Shown here: piece by piece, positions 39,520-49,043 of the stretch
Position numbering within the stretch: the first letter of the stretch is position 1
Layout: each line of letters starts with the position of its first letter
Notes under the pieces: model-generated
Told to the model about the DNA's origin: nothing
Databases searched by the model: none
Seen by the model: the letters and a program-made list of their open reading frames with translations, nothing else
From: Geofilum sp964396555
Lineage (GTDB): Bacteria; Bacteroidota; Bacteroidia; Bacteroidales; Marinilabiliaceae
DNA length: 49,771 nucleotides
Assembly: GCA_964396555.1 (NCBI GenBank)
Contig: CAYNFX010000004.1
Coordinates: forward strand, 1 to 49,771
Direction of reading: 5' to 3'
Position numbers and translations under genes: made by a program

Positions 39520-42477
39520 ATGGCAGTTGTACAAAGACTAAGTAAAGTAGCAAGAGAGTGTAACGTTGGTATATCCACCATCGTGGAGTTCCTTCACAAA
39601 AAGGGGATCGAGATTGATATGAACCCAAACACGAAGGTCTCTGAAGATATTGTTGAGCTTCTCAAAAAGGAGTTTAGAGTGGATCAGAGTGTCAAGAAGG
39701 CATCAGAGGAGCTTATAGATAAGTTGCATAAAGAGAAAAAGGAAGCGGTATCAATAGAAAGTGTTCAAAGGGCTTCTAATGATGAAGTTGAGGATGATTC
39801 TTTGTCCATTGATGAACTAGTTGGGAGATCGAAGAAGATAGATGTCAAAGTTGTCGGAAAGATAGAACTTAATAAAAGTAAAACGCAGGAACCTGCTTCT
39901 GAAGTTGAGAGTAAGCCTGCTCCTGAGCCACCAGCTCAGGTCAAGGAAGTTCCCAAGGATGTAGCTCCTAAAGCAGAACCTGTTGCAGCTAAACCGGATC
40001 CGGTCGCAAAGCCCGAAAAGAAGGAGCCTGAGCATATTGACCTAAAGGCTGAAAAAACTGTTGAAGGTCCAAAGGTAGTAGGCAAGATTGATCTTGCAGT
40101 AAAGAAGAAGCCTGAAGAAAAAGTTGCCGGAAAGCCTGCTCCGAAACCAGAATCAAAAGCTCAGCCAAGGGAGGAAAAGCCAGCACATGTTGCTCCAGCC
40201 AAGCCTGCAGCCCCAGTTGCTGAAAAGCAAGAGGAAGTTAAAAAGCAGGATGAAAACTTCATGCCTACTCAGGTTAAGAAGCTTTCAGGTCCTACTGTTG
40301 TTGGGAAGATTGTTCTTCCTGTAGATAACAGAAACGGAAGCGAATCGCGTGATGACCGTAAGGCTCGCAGGAAGAAACGTAAGAGAATCAAGAAGGAAAA
40401 GGAAAAGGTTAATATAGAAGCACCTAACGCTGCTGCTCCTGATAAGGGTGTAAAGGAAGGCGAGAGGCGTCCGGGACAATTTCAGCAAGCTAAGCCAGGG
40501 GTAAATCAGGCTGCAAATAATGCCAACAAGAAGAAGCCTGTCAACAAGGTCAAGAAACGTCCTGTACGTCCTGAAGTCAGTGAAGAAGATGTTGCAAAGC
40601 AAATTAAGGATACACTTGCACGTCTGACTTCAAAGAGCAAGTCAAAGACTTCACGTCACCGTCGGGAGAAACGGGATTTGGCAACAATGAGGCAACAAGC
40701 CGAACTCGAAAGAATGGATCAGGAGAAGAAGATTCTTAGGGTTACTGAGTTTGTTACTGCTAATGAACTTGCCAATCTGATGGATATTCCGGTCAATCAG
40801 GTTATCGCATCTTGCATGAGCCTGGGACTCTTCGTGTCCATCAACCAGCGTCTTGACGCAGAGACTCTCTCTCTCGTTTCCGAGGAGTTTGGTTTTAAGG
40901 TTGAGTTTGTAAGTGCCGAAGCAGTTGATACTATTCAGGAAATAGAAGATGATCCTGAAGATATGGTTGAACGTCCACCCATTGTTACAGTGATGGGACA
41001 CGTTGACCACGGTAAGACTACTCTGCTTGACTATATTCGTAAGGCCTCAGTTGCAGCCGATGAGGCTGGAGGTATCACACAGCATATCGGTGCCTATAGT
41101 GTGAAGCTGGATAGTGGACGTAAGATTACTTTCCTTGATACTCCGGGTCACGAAGCATTTACTGCTATGCGTGCCCGTGGTGCACAGATAACAGATATTG
41201 TAATTATTATAGTTGCGGCTAATGACAACGTGATGCCACAGACAGTTGAAGCTATCAACCACGCTTCTGCTGCTGGTGTGCCAATTGTTTTTGCAATCAA
41301 CAAGATGGATATGGCAGGTGCCAATGCAGATAAGGTTAGGGAAGAACTTGCAAATATGAACTACCTGGTTGAGGAGTGGGGTGGTAAGTATCAATGTCAG
41401 GAAATCTCAGCCAAGAAAGGTATTAATGTACTTGCTCTGCTAGACAAGGTACTGCTTGAGGCTGATATGCTTGAACTGAAAGCCAATCCAAATAAACCAG
41501 CAGTTGGAAGTATCATAGAGTCTTCACTCGACAAGGGTAGGGGATATGTAGCAACAATGCTTGTACAATCTGGTACACTTAAGGTTGGGGACTTGATTCT
41601 TGCCGGAAGTTATTACGGTAACGTTAAGGCTATGTTCAACGAGCGTAATCAGCGTGTCGATGTAGTCGGACCATCAGAGCCGGTTTTAGTACTTGGTCTA
41701 AATGGTGCTCCTCAGGCTGGTGAGAAGGTGAATGTAATGTTGGATGAAAAAGAGGCCAAGGATATTGCAACCAAGCGTATGCAGTTGCAACGTGAACAGG
41801 GACTTCGTGCTCAGAAACATATCACGCTTGATGAGATTGGTCGTCGTATTGCGATTGGCAACTTCCAGGAATTAAACCTTATTGTTAAGGGTGATGCCGA
41901 CGGTTCAATTGAGGCTCTTTCTGATTCACTCATTGGATTGTCTACCGAAGAAATTCAGGTTAACGTTATCCACAAAGCTGTGGGTGAGATATCAGAATCC
42001 GATATTATGCTTGCAGCAGCATCAAATGCTGTAGTAGTAGCATTCCAGGTACGTCCTTCGTTGTCGGCTAAGAAACTTGCCGAAAAGGAACAAATCGATA
42101 TCAGAATCTATTCGATTATATACGATGCCATAGAGGAGATCAAGGCAGCTATGGAAGGTATGTTGTCACCAGAGATCAAGGAAACGGTTATTGGTACTGT
42201 AGAAGTACGAGAAATTTTCCGCATTACTAAGGTCGGTACTATTGCAGGATGTATGGTTAAGGACGGAAAGATCAAACGTGGTAGCAAGATACGCCTGATT
42301 CGTGACGGTATTGTAGTCTATACAGGTGAACTTGGGTCACTGAAGCGCTTCAAGGAAGATGTCAAGGAAGTAGGCTACGGCTTTGAGTGCGGTCTTAATA
42401 TTCATAATTTCAACGACATCAAGCTTGGCGATATGATTGAAGCCTATGAAGAAGTGGAAGTAGCAAGAAAACTGTAA
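39520..42477 (+). CDS. infB: Translation initiation factor IF-2
   Basis: 985 residues from the ATG at 39520 (the frame also opens at a TTG at 39463, which would add a poorly conserved lead). The N-terminal small IF2N-type domain (RLSKVARECNVGISTIVEFL) is followed by about 350 disordered, K/P/E/A-rich residues holding three copies of a VVGKIxL motif. A second IF2N block (about 405-455) leads into the GTPase domain from about residue 488: G1 VMGHVDHGKTTLLDYI, G3 DTPGHEAFTAMR, G4 NKMD and G5 SAKKG. Domains II, III and IV complete the end (VRDGIVVYTGELGSL-like region with IRDGIVVYTGELGSLKRF). IF-2 brings initiator tRNA to the 30S subunit and drives subunit joining. A strong terminator follows. 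Confidence 0.97.
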   Translation: MAVVQRLSKVARECNVGISTIVEFLHKKGIEIDMNPNTKVSEDIVELLKKEFRVDQSVKKASEELIDKLHKEKKEAVSIESVQRASNDEVEDDSLSIDELVGRSKKIDVKVVGKIELNKSKTQEPASEVESKPAPEPPAQVKEVPKDVAPKAEPVAAKPDPVAKPEKKEPEHIDLKAEKTVEGPKVVGKIDLAVKKKPEEKVAGKPAPKPESKAQPREEKPAHVAPAKPAAPVAEKQEEVKKQDENFMPTQVKKLSGPTVVGKIVLPVDNRNGSESRDDRKARRKKRKRIKKEKEKVNIEAPNAAAPDKGVKEGERRPGQFQQAKPGVNQAANNANKKKPVNKVKKRPVRPEVSEEDVAKQIKDTLARLTSKSKSKTSRHRREKRDLATMRQQAELERMDQEKKILRVTEFVTANELANLMDIPVNQVIASCMSLGLFVSINQRLDAETLSLVSEEFGFKVEFVSAEAVDTIQEIEDDPEDMVERPPIVTVMGHVDHGKTTLLDYIRKASVAADEAGGITQHIGAYSVKLDSGRKITFLDTPGHEAFTAMRARGAQITDIVIIIVAANDNVMPQTVEAINHASAAGVPIVFAINKMDMAGANADKVREELANMNYLVEEWGGKYQCQEISAKKGINVLALLDKVLLEADMLELKANPNKPAVGSIIESSLDKGRGYVATMLVQSGTLKVGDLILAGSYYGNVKAMFNERNQRVDVVGPSEPVLVLGLNGAPQAGEKVNVMLDEKEAKDIATKRMQLQREQGLRAQKHITLDEIGRRIAIGNFQELNLIVKGDADGSIEALSDSLIGLSTEEIQVNVIHKAVGEISESDIMLAAASNAVVVAFQVRPSLSAKKLAEKEQIDIRIYSIIYDAIEEIKAAMEGMLSPEIKETVIGTVEVREIFRITKVGTIAGCMVKDGKIKRGSKIRLIRDGIVVYTGELGSLKRFKEDVKEVGYGFECGLNIHNFNDIKLGDMIEAYEEVEVARKL

Positions 42478-42512
42478 TTGTCTTTTCAGGTTTAAATAGC
42501 CGAAAAAAATAG

Positions 42513-42538
42513 AAGGCTGTCTCATTAAAGACAGCCTT
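42513..42538. terminator. Bidirectional intrinsic terminator between infB and pdxA
   Basis: A 10-bp perfect stem (AAGGCTGTCT, 42513-42522; AGACAGCCTT, 42529-42538) with a 6-nt loop. The plus strand continues TATTGTTTT; the minus strand continues CTATTTTTTTC. It serves both convergent genes. Its core AAGGCTG resembles the stem at 3448-3475. Confidence 0.88.
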
Positions 42539-42564
42539 TATTGTTTTCTGATAGTGAAGGTTAT

Positions 42565-43644
42565 TTATTCAGTCTTGTCGTTTTCATCTCCTGCAAGGCT
42601 ACTTGCATCAGCAGGTTTAAGTGGATTCTCCTTAAGTTTTGCATTTCCAGTCCTACTGTTGAATATGTCTATTGCGAGATACATTGCGGAAAGGAAGGAT
42701 TGTGCATCTGCCACGTTCTGGCCGGTAATCTCGTATGCAGTACCGTGATCTGGAGAGGTCCTGATAAAGGGTAGTCCTGCTGTATAGTTTACTCCGGTCG
42801 AGAAAGCCAATGTTTTGAAAGGAATTAGTCCCTGATCGTGGTACATTGCAAGTATAGCATCAAACTTTTTGTATGTATCACCACCAAAGAAACCATCAGC
42901 AGGGAAGGGGCCAAAGGCCATGATTCCTTCAGCCTTGGCTACTTCAATTGCAGGTATTATAATATCATTTTCCTCCCTGCCCAACAGTCCGTTGTCACCG
43001 GCATGAGGATTTAGTCCTAGAACGGCAATTCGAGGTTTCCTGATAGTGAAATCGTCTTTTAGTGCAGTGTTAAGAATCCTAAGCTTTTCAACTATCAGAT
43101 CTTTTGAAAGGCGGCTGCTAACTTCATTTAGTGGTATGTGGCCTGTAACAACACCAACTCTGAGCCGGTCACTAACAAGCAGCATAAGAGGAGTACCACC
43201 ACCTAGCTGGTCAGCAAGATATTCAGTATGTCCGGGGAAGGAGAACTGTTCCGACTGTATCACTTTTTTGTTGATAGGTGCTGTCACAAGCACATCAACA
43301 AGGCCATTTTTAAGATCACGAACTGCAGCCTCCAATGCCAGGAAGGCAGCCTTTCCGCCAATATCAGTCGCTTTGCCCAGTTCAACACGAACATCATCAT
43401 CCAGACAGTTAACCATGTTGACTCTTTTGGCATGGGATTCACTACCGTTCTTGACGTTATTGAAGGTGATAGCCTGAAGGTTAAGCGCTTTACGATGATA
43501 AGCGGCAACCTTTGAAGAACCATAGATCACAGGGGTACATATGTCTAAAATGGCAGGATCGGCAAGGGCTTTAAATATAACCTCATAGCCTATCCCGTTG
43601 ATATCGCCCTGCGAAATGGCTACTTTAAGTCTTTCGTTGCTCAT
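42565..43644 (-). CDS. pdxA: 4-hydroxythreonine-4-phosphate dehydrogenase PdxA
   Basis: 359 residues from the ATG at 43644; an in-frame TTG six codons earlier (43662) is possible but less likely. It oxidises 4-phosphohydroxy-L-threonine with NAD and decarboxylates the product for pyridoxal phosphate synthesis (cytosol). Landmarks are VAISQGDINGIGYEVIFKAL at the start, VLVTAPINKKVI, the substrate and metal ligands in FPGHTEYLADQLGGG, TGHIPLNEVSSRL, VLGLNPHAGDNGLLGREE, and the late AMYHDQGLIPFKTLAFSTGV and PFIRTSPDHGTAYEITGQ blocks. The pattern is that of PdxA rather than isocitrate dehydrogenase relatives. The upstream pepA ends 43 nt before it on the same strand. Confidence 0.96.
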   Translation of the reverse strand: MSNERLKVAISQGDINGIGYEVIFKALADPAILDICTPVIYGSSKVAAYHRKALNLQAITFNNVKNGSESHAKRVNMVNCLDDDVRVELGKATDIGGKAAFLALEAAVRDLKNGLVDVLVTAPINKKVIQSEQFSFPGHTEYLADQLGGGTPLMLLVSDRLRVGVVTGHIPLNEVSSRLSKDLIVEKLRILNTALKDDFTIRKPRIAVLGLNPHAGDNGLLGREENDIIIPAIEVAKAEGIMAFGPFPADGFFGGDTYKKFDAILAMYHDQGLIPFKTLAFSTGVNYTAGLPFIRTSPDHGTAYEITGQNVADAQSFLSAMYLAIDIFNSRTGNAKLKENPLKPADASSLAGDENDKTE

Positions 43645-43687
43645 ACTTTTTTTATTTGCCAACTGATAAAATGCAGCCGGAGTCCTG

Positions 43688-45133
43688 TTATGCCATACTG
43701 TCTTTAAGGAAGCGATAGAGGAGACGAACTCCTACACCAGTTCCTCCGATTCCTTTATAATGTTCTTTTCTCTCAATATATGCTGGTCCTGCTATGTCAA
43801 GGTGGACCCATGGTGCATCAACAAATCTGGAAAGGAATTTGCCCGCAGTAATAGCTCCGGCCTCACGTCCTCCAATATTCTTCATATCGGCAACTTCAGA
43901 TTTGAGAGCATCGTCATAATCTTTCCAAAATGGGAACCACGCAAGACGCTCGCATACCTTATCGCCAGCAATAGTTAGTAATTGCTTCACGTCTTCAGTT
44001 GCTGTGCCCATGGCCACTGTGCCATGGGAACCTATAGCCATGACCGCACTTCCTGTTAGGGTAGCCAGATCTATGACCAGTTGCGGTTCATATTTCTTTG
44101 AAAAGCTAAGGGCATCGGCAAGAATTAGCCTTCCCTCAGCATCTGTATTCATTATCTCAACAGTAGTTCCGTTGTGCATTGTAATAACGTCACCTGGCAC
44201 CAAAGCGTTGCCACCTATACGGTTGTCTGTTGCCGGAATAAGGCCTATTACATATACCGGCAGCTTGTTTGCCGCAATTGCTGCAAGAGCGCCAATGACC
44301 GCCGCAGCACCCCCCATGTCACATTTCATTGTGTCCAGACTGCCGGGAGGGGTCTTGAGATTAGTGCCTCCGGTGTCGAACACCACACCCTTACCTACTA
44401 GCACTATTGGCTTAGTGTTACTGGCATTCTCGGGTTTCCATTCAAGTACTGAGAATGTTGGGGGATCCACGCTTCCCTGATTAACAGCCAGAAGACCTCC
44501 CATCTTGAGGGACTCAATCTTTTTCTTGTTGAAGACCTCTGCTTCAAAGCCATACTTCTGTGCTGTTTCAAGTATTACCTGGCCCAGTCTTTCTGCATTA
44601 AGGGTGCTTACAGGCTCGTTTACAAGATCACGACTGAGGAAGACTGCCTTAGTTACATTGTTAAGCTCAGTGATTTCCTGAAGGCTGATCTTGTTATCAA
44701 CGATATTTAACCGAAGTGCATAGGGCTCCTTCTTTTCTGTTTTGTATTTCGAAAACTGGTAGCCTGCCAGCATTATTCCTTCTGCAAGTGCCAGGAGCAT
44801 GTGCGGCTCATCACTTTGGTCTGCAAGTGAGACTTCTGCGATTTGTTCGTCTTTAAGCTTTTCGAATAGCTTGGCTCCCTTTCGGCGCAAGGCTTCCATT
44901 TGCTCATGCTGCGTGTCCTTTTCCTCGCGGAAAAGGACTGCGGCAACTGAACCTAATCTGTCAAATACAAACAGATCGGCATCGGCATTCTTGTTTTTTT
45001 TATCTCTTATATAGGCAAGTTCCTTTTCGGAAAGCAATGCCTTTTCTATCTGAGCTACTGAGGAGCAGATGTAAATTACACTAGCACCCTCGCTTATTTT
45101 ATCTGATTTAATATTATCTACTGACATTGTCAT
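43688..45133 (-). CDS. pepA: Leucyl aminopeptidase, peptidase family M17
   Basis: 481 residues, the normal M17 length. The N-terminal about 160 residues form the macro-like domain. The C-terminal catalytic domain carries the two-metal site: VGKGVVFDTGGTNLKTPPG (lysine and aspartate ligands), MKCDMGGAAAVIGA, and NTDAEGRLILADAL, the M17 signature with aspartate and glutamate ligands and the arginine. TLTGSAVMAIG and a late GPAYIERKEHYKGIGGTGVG complete it. It removes N-terminal residues from peptides in the cytosol as a hexamer. Two start codons, 45133 and 45127, are two codons apart. It lies between pdxA and the DUF4837 lipoprotein gene, spaced by 43 and 34 nt. Confidence 0.95.
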   Translation of the reverse strand: MTMSVDNIKSDKISEGASVIYICSSVAQIEKALLSEKELAYIRDKKNKNADADLFVFDRLGSVAAVLFREEKDTQHEQMEALRRKGAKLFEKLKDEQIAEVSLADQSDEPHMLLALAEGIMLAGYQFSKYKTEKKEPYALRLNIVDNKISLQEITELNNVTKAVFLSRDLVNEPVSTLNAERLGQVILETAQKYGFEAEVFNKKKIESLKMGGLLAVNQGSVDPPTFSVLEWKPENASNTKPIVLVGKGVVFDTGGTNLKTPPGSLDTMKCDMGGAAAVIGALAAIAANKLPVYVIGLIPATDNRIGGNALVPGDVITMHNGTTVEIMNTDAEGRLILADALSFSKKYEPQLVIDLATLTGSAVMAIGSHGTVAMGTATEDVKQLLTIAGDKVCERLAWFPFWKDYDDALKSEVADMKNIGGREAGAITAGKFLSRFVDAPWVHLDIAGPAYIERKEHYKGIGGTGVGVRLLYRFLKDSMA

Positions 45134-45167
45134 ACACTAATAGCTGTAGGCTTTCAAAAGCAGCTTT

Positions 45168-46181
45168 CTACTTTCCGTCTGTATTGTCACCCGGGAATGT
45201 TACAGTGTGAAACAAGGTTTCAAGCTGCCATACATAGTTTCTTTTTTTGGGTTCTTCCGGTAAGTATACATAACCGTCTGTTACAAGTACACGGTTGTTG
45301 TCCTTGTCGTAGTGGGCAAAAAGGAGAAAGGGGCCTCCCATCAGGTCACCTTCAACCTTCCAGAGACCTCTCATTTCAATGGCCTCATGGCCATTGAGGG
45401 TAAAACGTTTGTAGGTTACAGGTAATTGTTTTTCAGTAGTCATATATGAACCATCTGAGGGACCTGGGATATTATAGCGAAGAATGGAATCCCTTTTGTT
45501 GAGTATGTATTCGCGTGAGAAAGTCCCTTCTCCGATATAATCGAAATCGTAGATCATGATACCCTGGCTTAGTTTTGGCGTTTCATATGACATCCAGGTG
45601 AACTCATTTGATTTTGAGTGCTTTCTCATAATGTTGGGGATAAGCATAGAAGCACCCCACTGATCCCTGACCATATCTGTAAGCGCCATGTCAGCAATGG
45701 ATTTAAATGAAGCATGAATGCGACTACGCTCTCGTCTCAACAGGTAACTTAGTATCTTGATTTCTTCCTGGCTTAGGATCTCATAGAATTTCTCGGACGT
45801 CTTTGCGTTGATCTGGATCAGGCTTTGATCTTTAGCATATTGAGTTGTAGAGTAATATTTAATTCCCTCTTCCTCTACTTTGGGTCCAAGGTTTACTATG
45901 ATAATGCTGCGATATGTTCGCATAGTCCCGGCAAATCCCTTGTGAGGAGTCGAAAGCACCGTAAAAAGAGCTTCATTTTGTGGGAGTGCTACTATAGGCT
46001 GCTTAAGGATGGCCATCAATGAGTCTCCTGCAGGGCCTTCGCGATAGTCATCTTCCATTACAACAAGGATCTCACCAAGAGCCCCAATTACATTGGGCCT
46101 GTGAGCATCTTCGTTCTTGCAGGAAGCAATGGTAAGAGCTAAAGTAACAAGTATTAAAGCGGAGTATTTTAATGCTTTCAT
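45168..46181 (-). CDS. DUF4837 family lipoprotein
   Basis: 337 residues. The lipoprotein signal has lipid cysteine at residue 21 (TLALTIASC). The mature protein opens with RPNVIGALGEILVVMEDDYR and continues LPQNEALFTVLSTPHKGFAG and RSIIIVNLGPKVEEEG, which I recognise as DUF4837, a Bacteroidota family of unknown function. The C-terminal half includes WMSYETPKLSQGIMIYDFDY and a final ALFAHYDKDNN-like strand (FLLFAHYDKDNNRVLVTDGY), beta-rich throughout. It is predicted to face the periplasm from the inner or outer membrane. tatA lies 37 nt upstream and pepA 34 nt downstream on the same strand. Confidence 0.88.
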   Translation of the reverse strand: MKALKYSALILVTLALTIASCKNEDAHRPNVIGALGEILVVMEDDYREGPAGDSLMAILKQPIVALPQNEALFTVLSTPHKGFAGTMRTYRSIIIVNLGPKVEEEGIKYYSTTQYAKDQSLIQINAKTSEKFYEILSQEEIKILSYLLRRERSRIHASFKSIADMALTDMVRDQWGASMLIPNIMRKHSKSNEFTWMSYETPKLSQGIMIYDFDYIGEGTFSREYILNKRDSILRYNIPGPSDGSYMTTEKQLPVTYKRFTLNGHEAIEMRGLWKVEGDLMGGPFLLFAHYDKDNNRVLVTDGYVYLPEEPKKRNYVWQLETLFHTVTFPGDNTDGK

Positions 46182-46218
46182 TATCCTATTGGTTTAAAGT
46201 AAATATGTGGGACAGATA

Positions 46219-46413
46219 TTACTTCTTGTCTTTCTTCCTGTCGGATTCTTCATCTTTGGCATTCCTTGCCTTGTTAAATTCCCTTAGTCCTTCTCCAAGT
46301 CCTTTCATAAGCTCGGGAATCTTACGACCACCAAATAAGATCAAAACTACTACGACAATGATGACTAGCTGCCATCCGCCTACCATTCCGAGGAAAAATA
46401 TTACAGGTGTCAT
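46219..46413 (-). CDS. tatA: Sec-independent protein translocase TatA/TatE subunit
   Basis: 64 residues, typical for TatA. A short N-terminal transmembrane helix (FLGMVGGWQLVIIVVVVLILFGG) is followed by the hinge FGGRKIPELMKG, an amphipathic helix (LGEGLREFNKARN) and a charged, lysine-rich tail. TatA oligomers form the pore part of the twin-arginine export system for folded proteins in the inner membrane. No tatC is in the window. It sits 42 nt downstream of rseP and 37 nt upstream of the DUF4837 gene, all on the minus strand. Confidence 0.95.
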   Translation of the reverse strand: MTPVIFFLGMVGGWQLVIIVVVVLILFGGRKIPELMKGLGEGLREFNKARNAKDEESDRKKDKK

Positions 46414-46455
46414 ATCTAAAAGCTTTATTTTAACAAATATACAAATACCCGGGTA

Positions 46456-47775
46456 TTATTTTCCCAACCACCTAAGCAAATCATTTCCGTTTGCAAAGAT
46501 TAATAGTAGTAAAATCAATATCATACCTGCTACCTGAGCGTTTTCCAAAAATTTCTCAGATGGTTTGCGTCTTGTTATCATTTCGTATAGAAGGAAGAGA
46601 ACATGACCACCATCAAGTGCGGGTATGGGTAGGATGTTCATGAAAGCAAGAATAATTGACAAAAAAGCTGTCATTACCCAGAAAGTCTGCCAATCCCATA
46701 TTGTTGGGAAGAGTGATCCGATAGTTCCGAAACTACCAAGTTGCTTAACACCTTCTTTAGTGAATACAAGCTTAAGCTGTTTTACATAAGCGGTAAGAGT
46801 TGAAATGCTCCTTTCAATTCCGGCAGGGAAGGCCTCAAACAGGCTGTAGTTAGTCACACGGGTTCCAAGCAGACTTCCCGTGGTTTTGGGAAAGAAGCCC
46901 AGCTTACCGTTACTATCAATATCTACAGGTAATTGAAGTTGTTGACCATCCCTTTCAACAGTAATGTTGGTTGATGAGCCTGCATAGCTTGCTAGAGTTG
47001 CTGAAAACTGATGGAAGAATGGAGTGGAGACAGTATCGATTTTTACAATGCGGTCATTCTTAATGAGACCTGCCTTATAAGCCGGACTGTTGGGCATAGT
47101 TGAATCGACGATTGCAGGAAACTGGAAGGTAGCCAGTTGCTTTACTTCCCTGCCAATAATCTCTGACTTGAAGGATTCAGGTACAGGCAGGACGAACTGG
47201 GAATCTCCTCTTTCAACCAGTAATGTTGAAGCATTGTCAATAAGAATGCCTGAGGCTATATCTCCAAGGGTCTCAATTTTAACTCCGCCAACTTCGAGGA
47301 TACGGTCTCCATCCACCAGCCCTATCTCGTGAGCCACGGGGTGGAACATAAGTCCGTATTTAGCATTTTCGGCAGGTATGTATGTTTCGCCCCACTTAAA
47401 GAGGATCAGCCAGAATAATATTATTGCCGTAATAAAATTCACTACAACGCCGCCTACCATTATCAGAAGCCTCTGCCATGCCGGTTTTGATCTGAATTCC
47501 CAGGGTTGGGGTTCCTGTGCCAGTTGCGCAGTATCCAGGGACTCGTCTATCATGCCTGCTATCTTGACATAACCGCCCAGGGGCAGCCATCCTATACCAT
47601 ATTCAGTATCTCCCTTTTTGAATTTGAATAGAGAAAACCATGGGTTGAAGAATAAGTAAAACTTTTCCACCCTTACTTTGAACAAACGTGCAAAAAAGAA
47701 GTGTCCGCACTCATGTAGGATGACCAATAATGAAAGGCTCAAAATGAGCTGAATAACCCTGATCAGTGTGTCCAT
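46456..47775 (-). CDS. rseP: Site-2 intramembrane metalloprotease RseP
   Basis: 439 residues. The zinc site HExxH is at residues 21-25 in the first membrane helix (LLVILHECGHFFFARLFKVR), and the third metal ligand region is LPIPALDGGHVLF near residue 385. A periplasmic PDZ region lies between about 120 and 300 (HEIGLVDGDRILEVGGVKIE; AYKAGLIKNDRIVKIDTVST), apparently two PDZ-like units as in E. coli RseP. The late membrane helices include WVMTAFLSIILAFMNILPIP. The enzyme cleaves membrane-spanning anti-sigma factors and signal-peptide remnants; in Bacteroidota its targets are not defined. It lies 72 nt downstream of dxr, an adjacency common in bacteria. Confidence 0.95.
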   Translation of the reverse strand: MDTLIRVIQLILSLSLLVILHECGHFFFARLFKVRVEKFYLFFNPWFSLFKFKKGDTEYGIGWLPLGGYVKIAGMIDESLDTAQLAQEPQPWEFRSKPAWQRLLIMVGGVVVNFITAIILFWLILFKWGETYIPAENAKYGLMFHPVAHEIGLVDGDRILEVGGVKIETLGDIASGILIDNASTLLVERGDSQFVLPVPESFKSEIIGREVKQLATFQFPAIVDSTMPNSPAYKAGLIKNDRIVKIDTVSTPFFHQFSATLASYAGSSTNITVERDGQQLQLPVDIDSNGKLGFFPKTTGSLLGTRVTNYSLFEAFPAGIERSISTLTAYVKQLKLVFTKEGVKQLGSFGTIGSLFPTIWDWQTFWVMTAFLSIILAFMNILPIPALDGGHVLFLLYEMITRRKPSEKFLENAQVAGMILILLLLIFANGNDLLRWLGK

Positions 47776-47847
47776 CTATTTATGTATTAATTTTAACAAG
47801 TATGCAAAGATAATCTTTTCCTTCAGCCATGAAAGCCCGTGGGAACA

Positions 47848-49002
47848 TTACATTCTAACGAAGGATGAAGCAATGGCGCGAACCTCCCTGTCAGTGGCTA
47901 CATAATCGTCAAATGAAGGCTTGGCAATAAAACTGCATTTGGCAATGCTTTGTTCAATAATTGAGGACATCTCGACAAAGCCAGACTTTCCTTTAAGGAA
48001 GGCGTCAACCGCCACCTCGTTGGCGGCATTCATTGCGCATGGCATATTACCTCCCTGACGCATTACCTCGAATGCCATTGCAAGGTTTCTAAAGACCTTG
48101 ATATCTGCTTTTTCGAATGTAAGTTCAGGATAAGCGGAGAAATCGAACCGTGGTAGATTACTCTTCAATCTGTCGGGATATGCAAGGGCATATTGTATTG
48201 GAAGCCTCATGTCTGGGAGGCCCATCTGGGCCTTTACAGATCCGTCAATAAAATGAACCAGACTGTGTATTATGGATTGAGGGTGAACTACCACATCTAT
48301 CTGGTCGGGAGTAAGATTGAAAAGCCATCTGGCCTCAATGGCTTCAAGCCCTTTATTCATAAGTGATGCAGAATCAATCGTTACTTTGTCGCCCATCTTC
48401 CAGTTGGGATGGTTGAGAGCCTGGCAACGAGTTACTTTGCGCAAAAACTCTACGTTTTTGCCTCTGAAAGGCCCACCGGATGCAGTGAGTGTAATTTTTT
48501 CAATTGCATTATGCTGTTCGCCTTGCAGGCACTGGAAGATGGCGCTGTGCTCGGAATCAACAGGAATTACAGGTGCGTTGTGCCTACGGGACAGCTCCAT
48601 AACTATGTCTCCAGCCACCACAAGGGATTCCTTGTTGGCCAGAGCAACAGGGATTCCAGCTTCAAGAGCCCTGATTGTAGGTAGCAGACCAGAGAACCCA
48701 ACAAGTGAACTCAGAACCATATCTACAGTGCCAGTCGCTGCCACCTGGCTTATTGCTTCATGACCTGCATATACCTTGATAGGTTCATTGGCAAGCGCCT
48801 CTTTAAGTAAAGGATAAAGATCCTTGTTGCCAATAGCAACTATATTGGGTTTGTACTTTAAAGCTTGCTGTATTAGCAGGTCTGTGTTATTATTGGCAGT
48901 AAGAACTTCAACTGAGAAAAGGTCAGGGTGAGATTCTATAACGTCCAGTGCCTGGGTACCTATAGAGCCCGTTGAGCCAAGAATAGCTATGTTCTTTTGC
49001 AT
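47848..49002 (-). CDS. dxr: 1-deoxy-D-xylulose-5-phosphate reductoisomerase
   Basis: 384 residues, standard length. The NADPH-binding N-terminus is IAILGSTGSIGTQALDVIES. The catalytic part has ALANKESLVVAGD, PVDSEHSAIFQCLQGE and LTASGGPFRGK, with metal ligands in the first two; the family motif KVTIDSASLMNKGLEAIEA and the late HPQSIIHSLVHFIDGSVKAQ are both present. It converts DXP to MEP, the first committed step of the non-mevalonate isoprenoid pathway, which supplies undecaprenyl carrier for the surface polysaccharides coded elsewhere in the window. It lies between the M23 peptidase gene (41 nt upstream) and rseP. Confidence 0.97.
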   Translation of the reverse strand: MQKNIAILGSTGSIGTQALDVIESHPDLFSVEVLTANNNTDLLIQQALKYKPNIVAIGNKDLYPLLKEALANEPIKVYAGHEAISQVAATGTVDMVLSSLVGFSGLLPTIRALEAGIPVALANKESLVVAGDIVMELSRRHNAPVIPVDSEHSAIFQCLQGEQHNAIEKITLTASGGPFRGKNVEFLRKVTRCQALNHPNWKMGDKVTIDSASLMNKGLEAIEARWLFNLTPDQIDVVVHPQSIIHSLVHFIDGSVKAQMGLPDMRLPIQYALAYPDRLKSNLPRFDFSAYPELTFEKADIKVFRNLAMAFEVMRQGGNMPCAMNAANEVAVDAFLKGKSGFVEMSSIIEQSIAKCSFIAKPSFDDYVATDREVRAIASSFVRM

Positions 49003-49043
49003 GAAATCAAAGGTTTTGGCAGATGAGATGGCAGTAGCCCGAA

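Noticed and set aside
39900..40260. K/P/E-rich region of infB as a tandem DNA repeat
   Set aside because: The composition is repetitive at the protein level, but no exact tandem nucleotide unit recurs; it is the disordered linker usual in IF-2.
43046..44480. Plus-strand open frames of 143 and 158 codons opposite pdxA and pepA
   Set aside because: Both are antisense to conserved enzymes with intact motifs, and show no protein features of their own.
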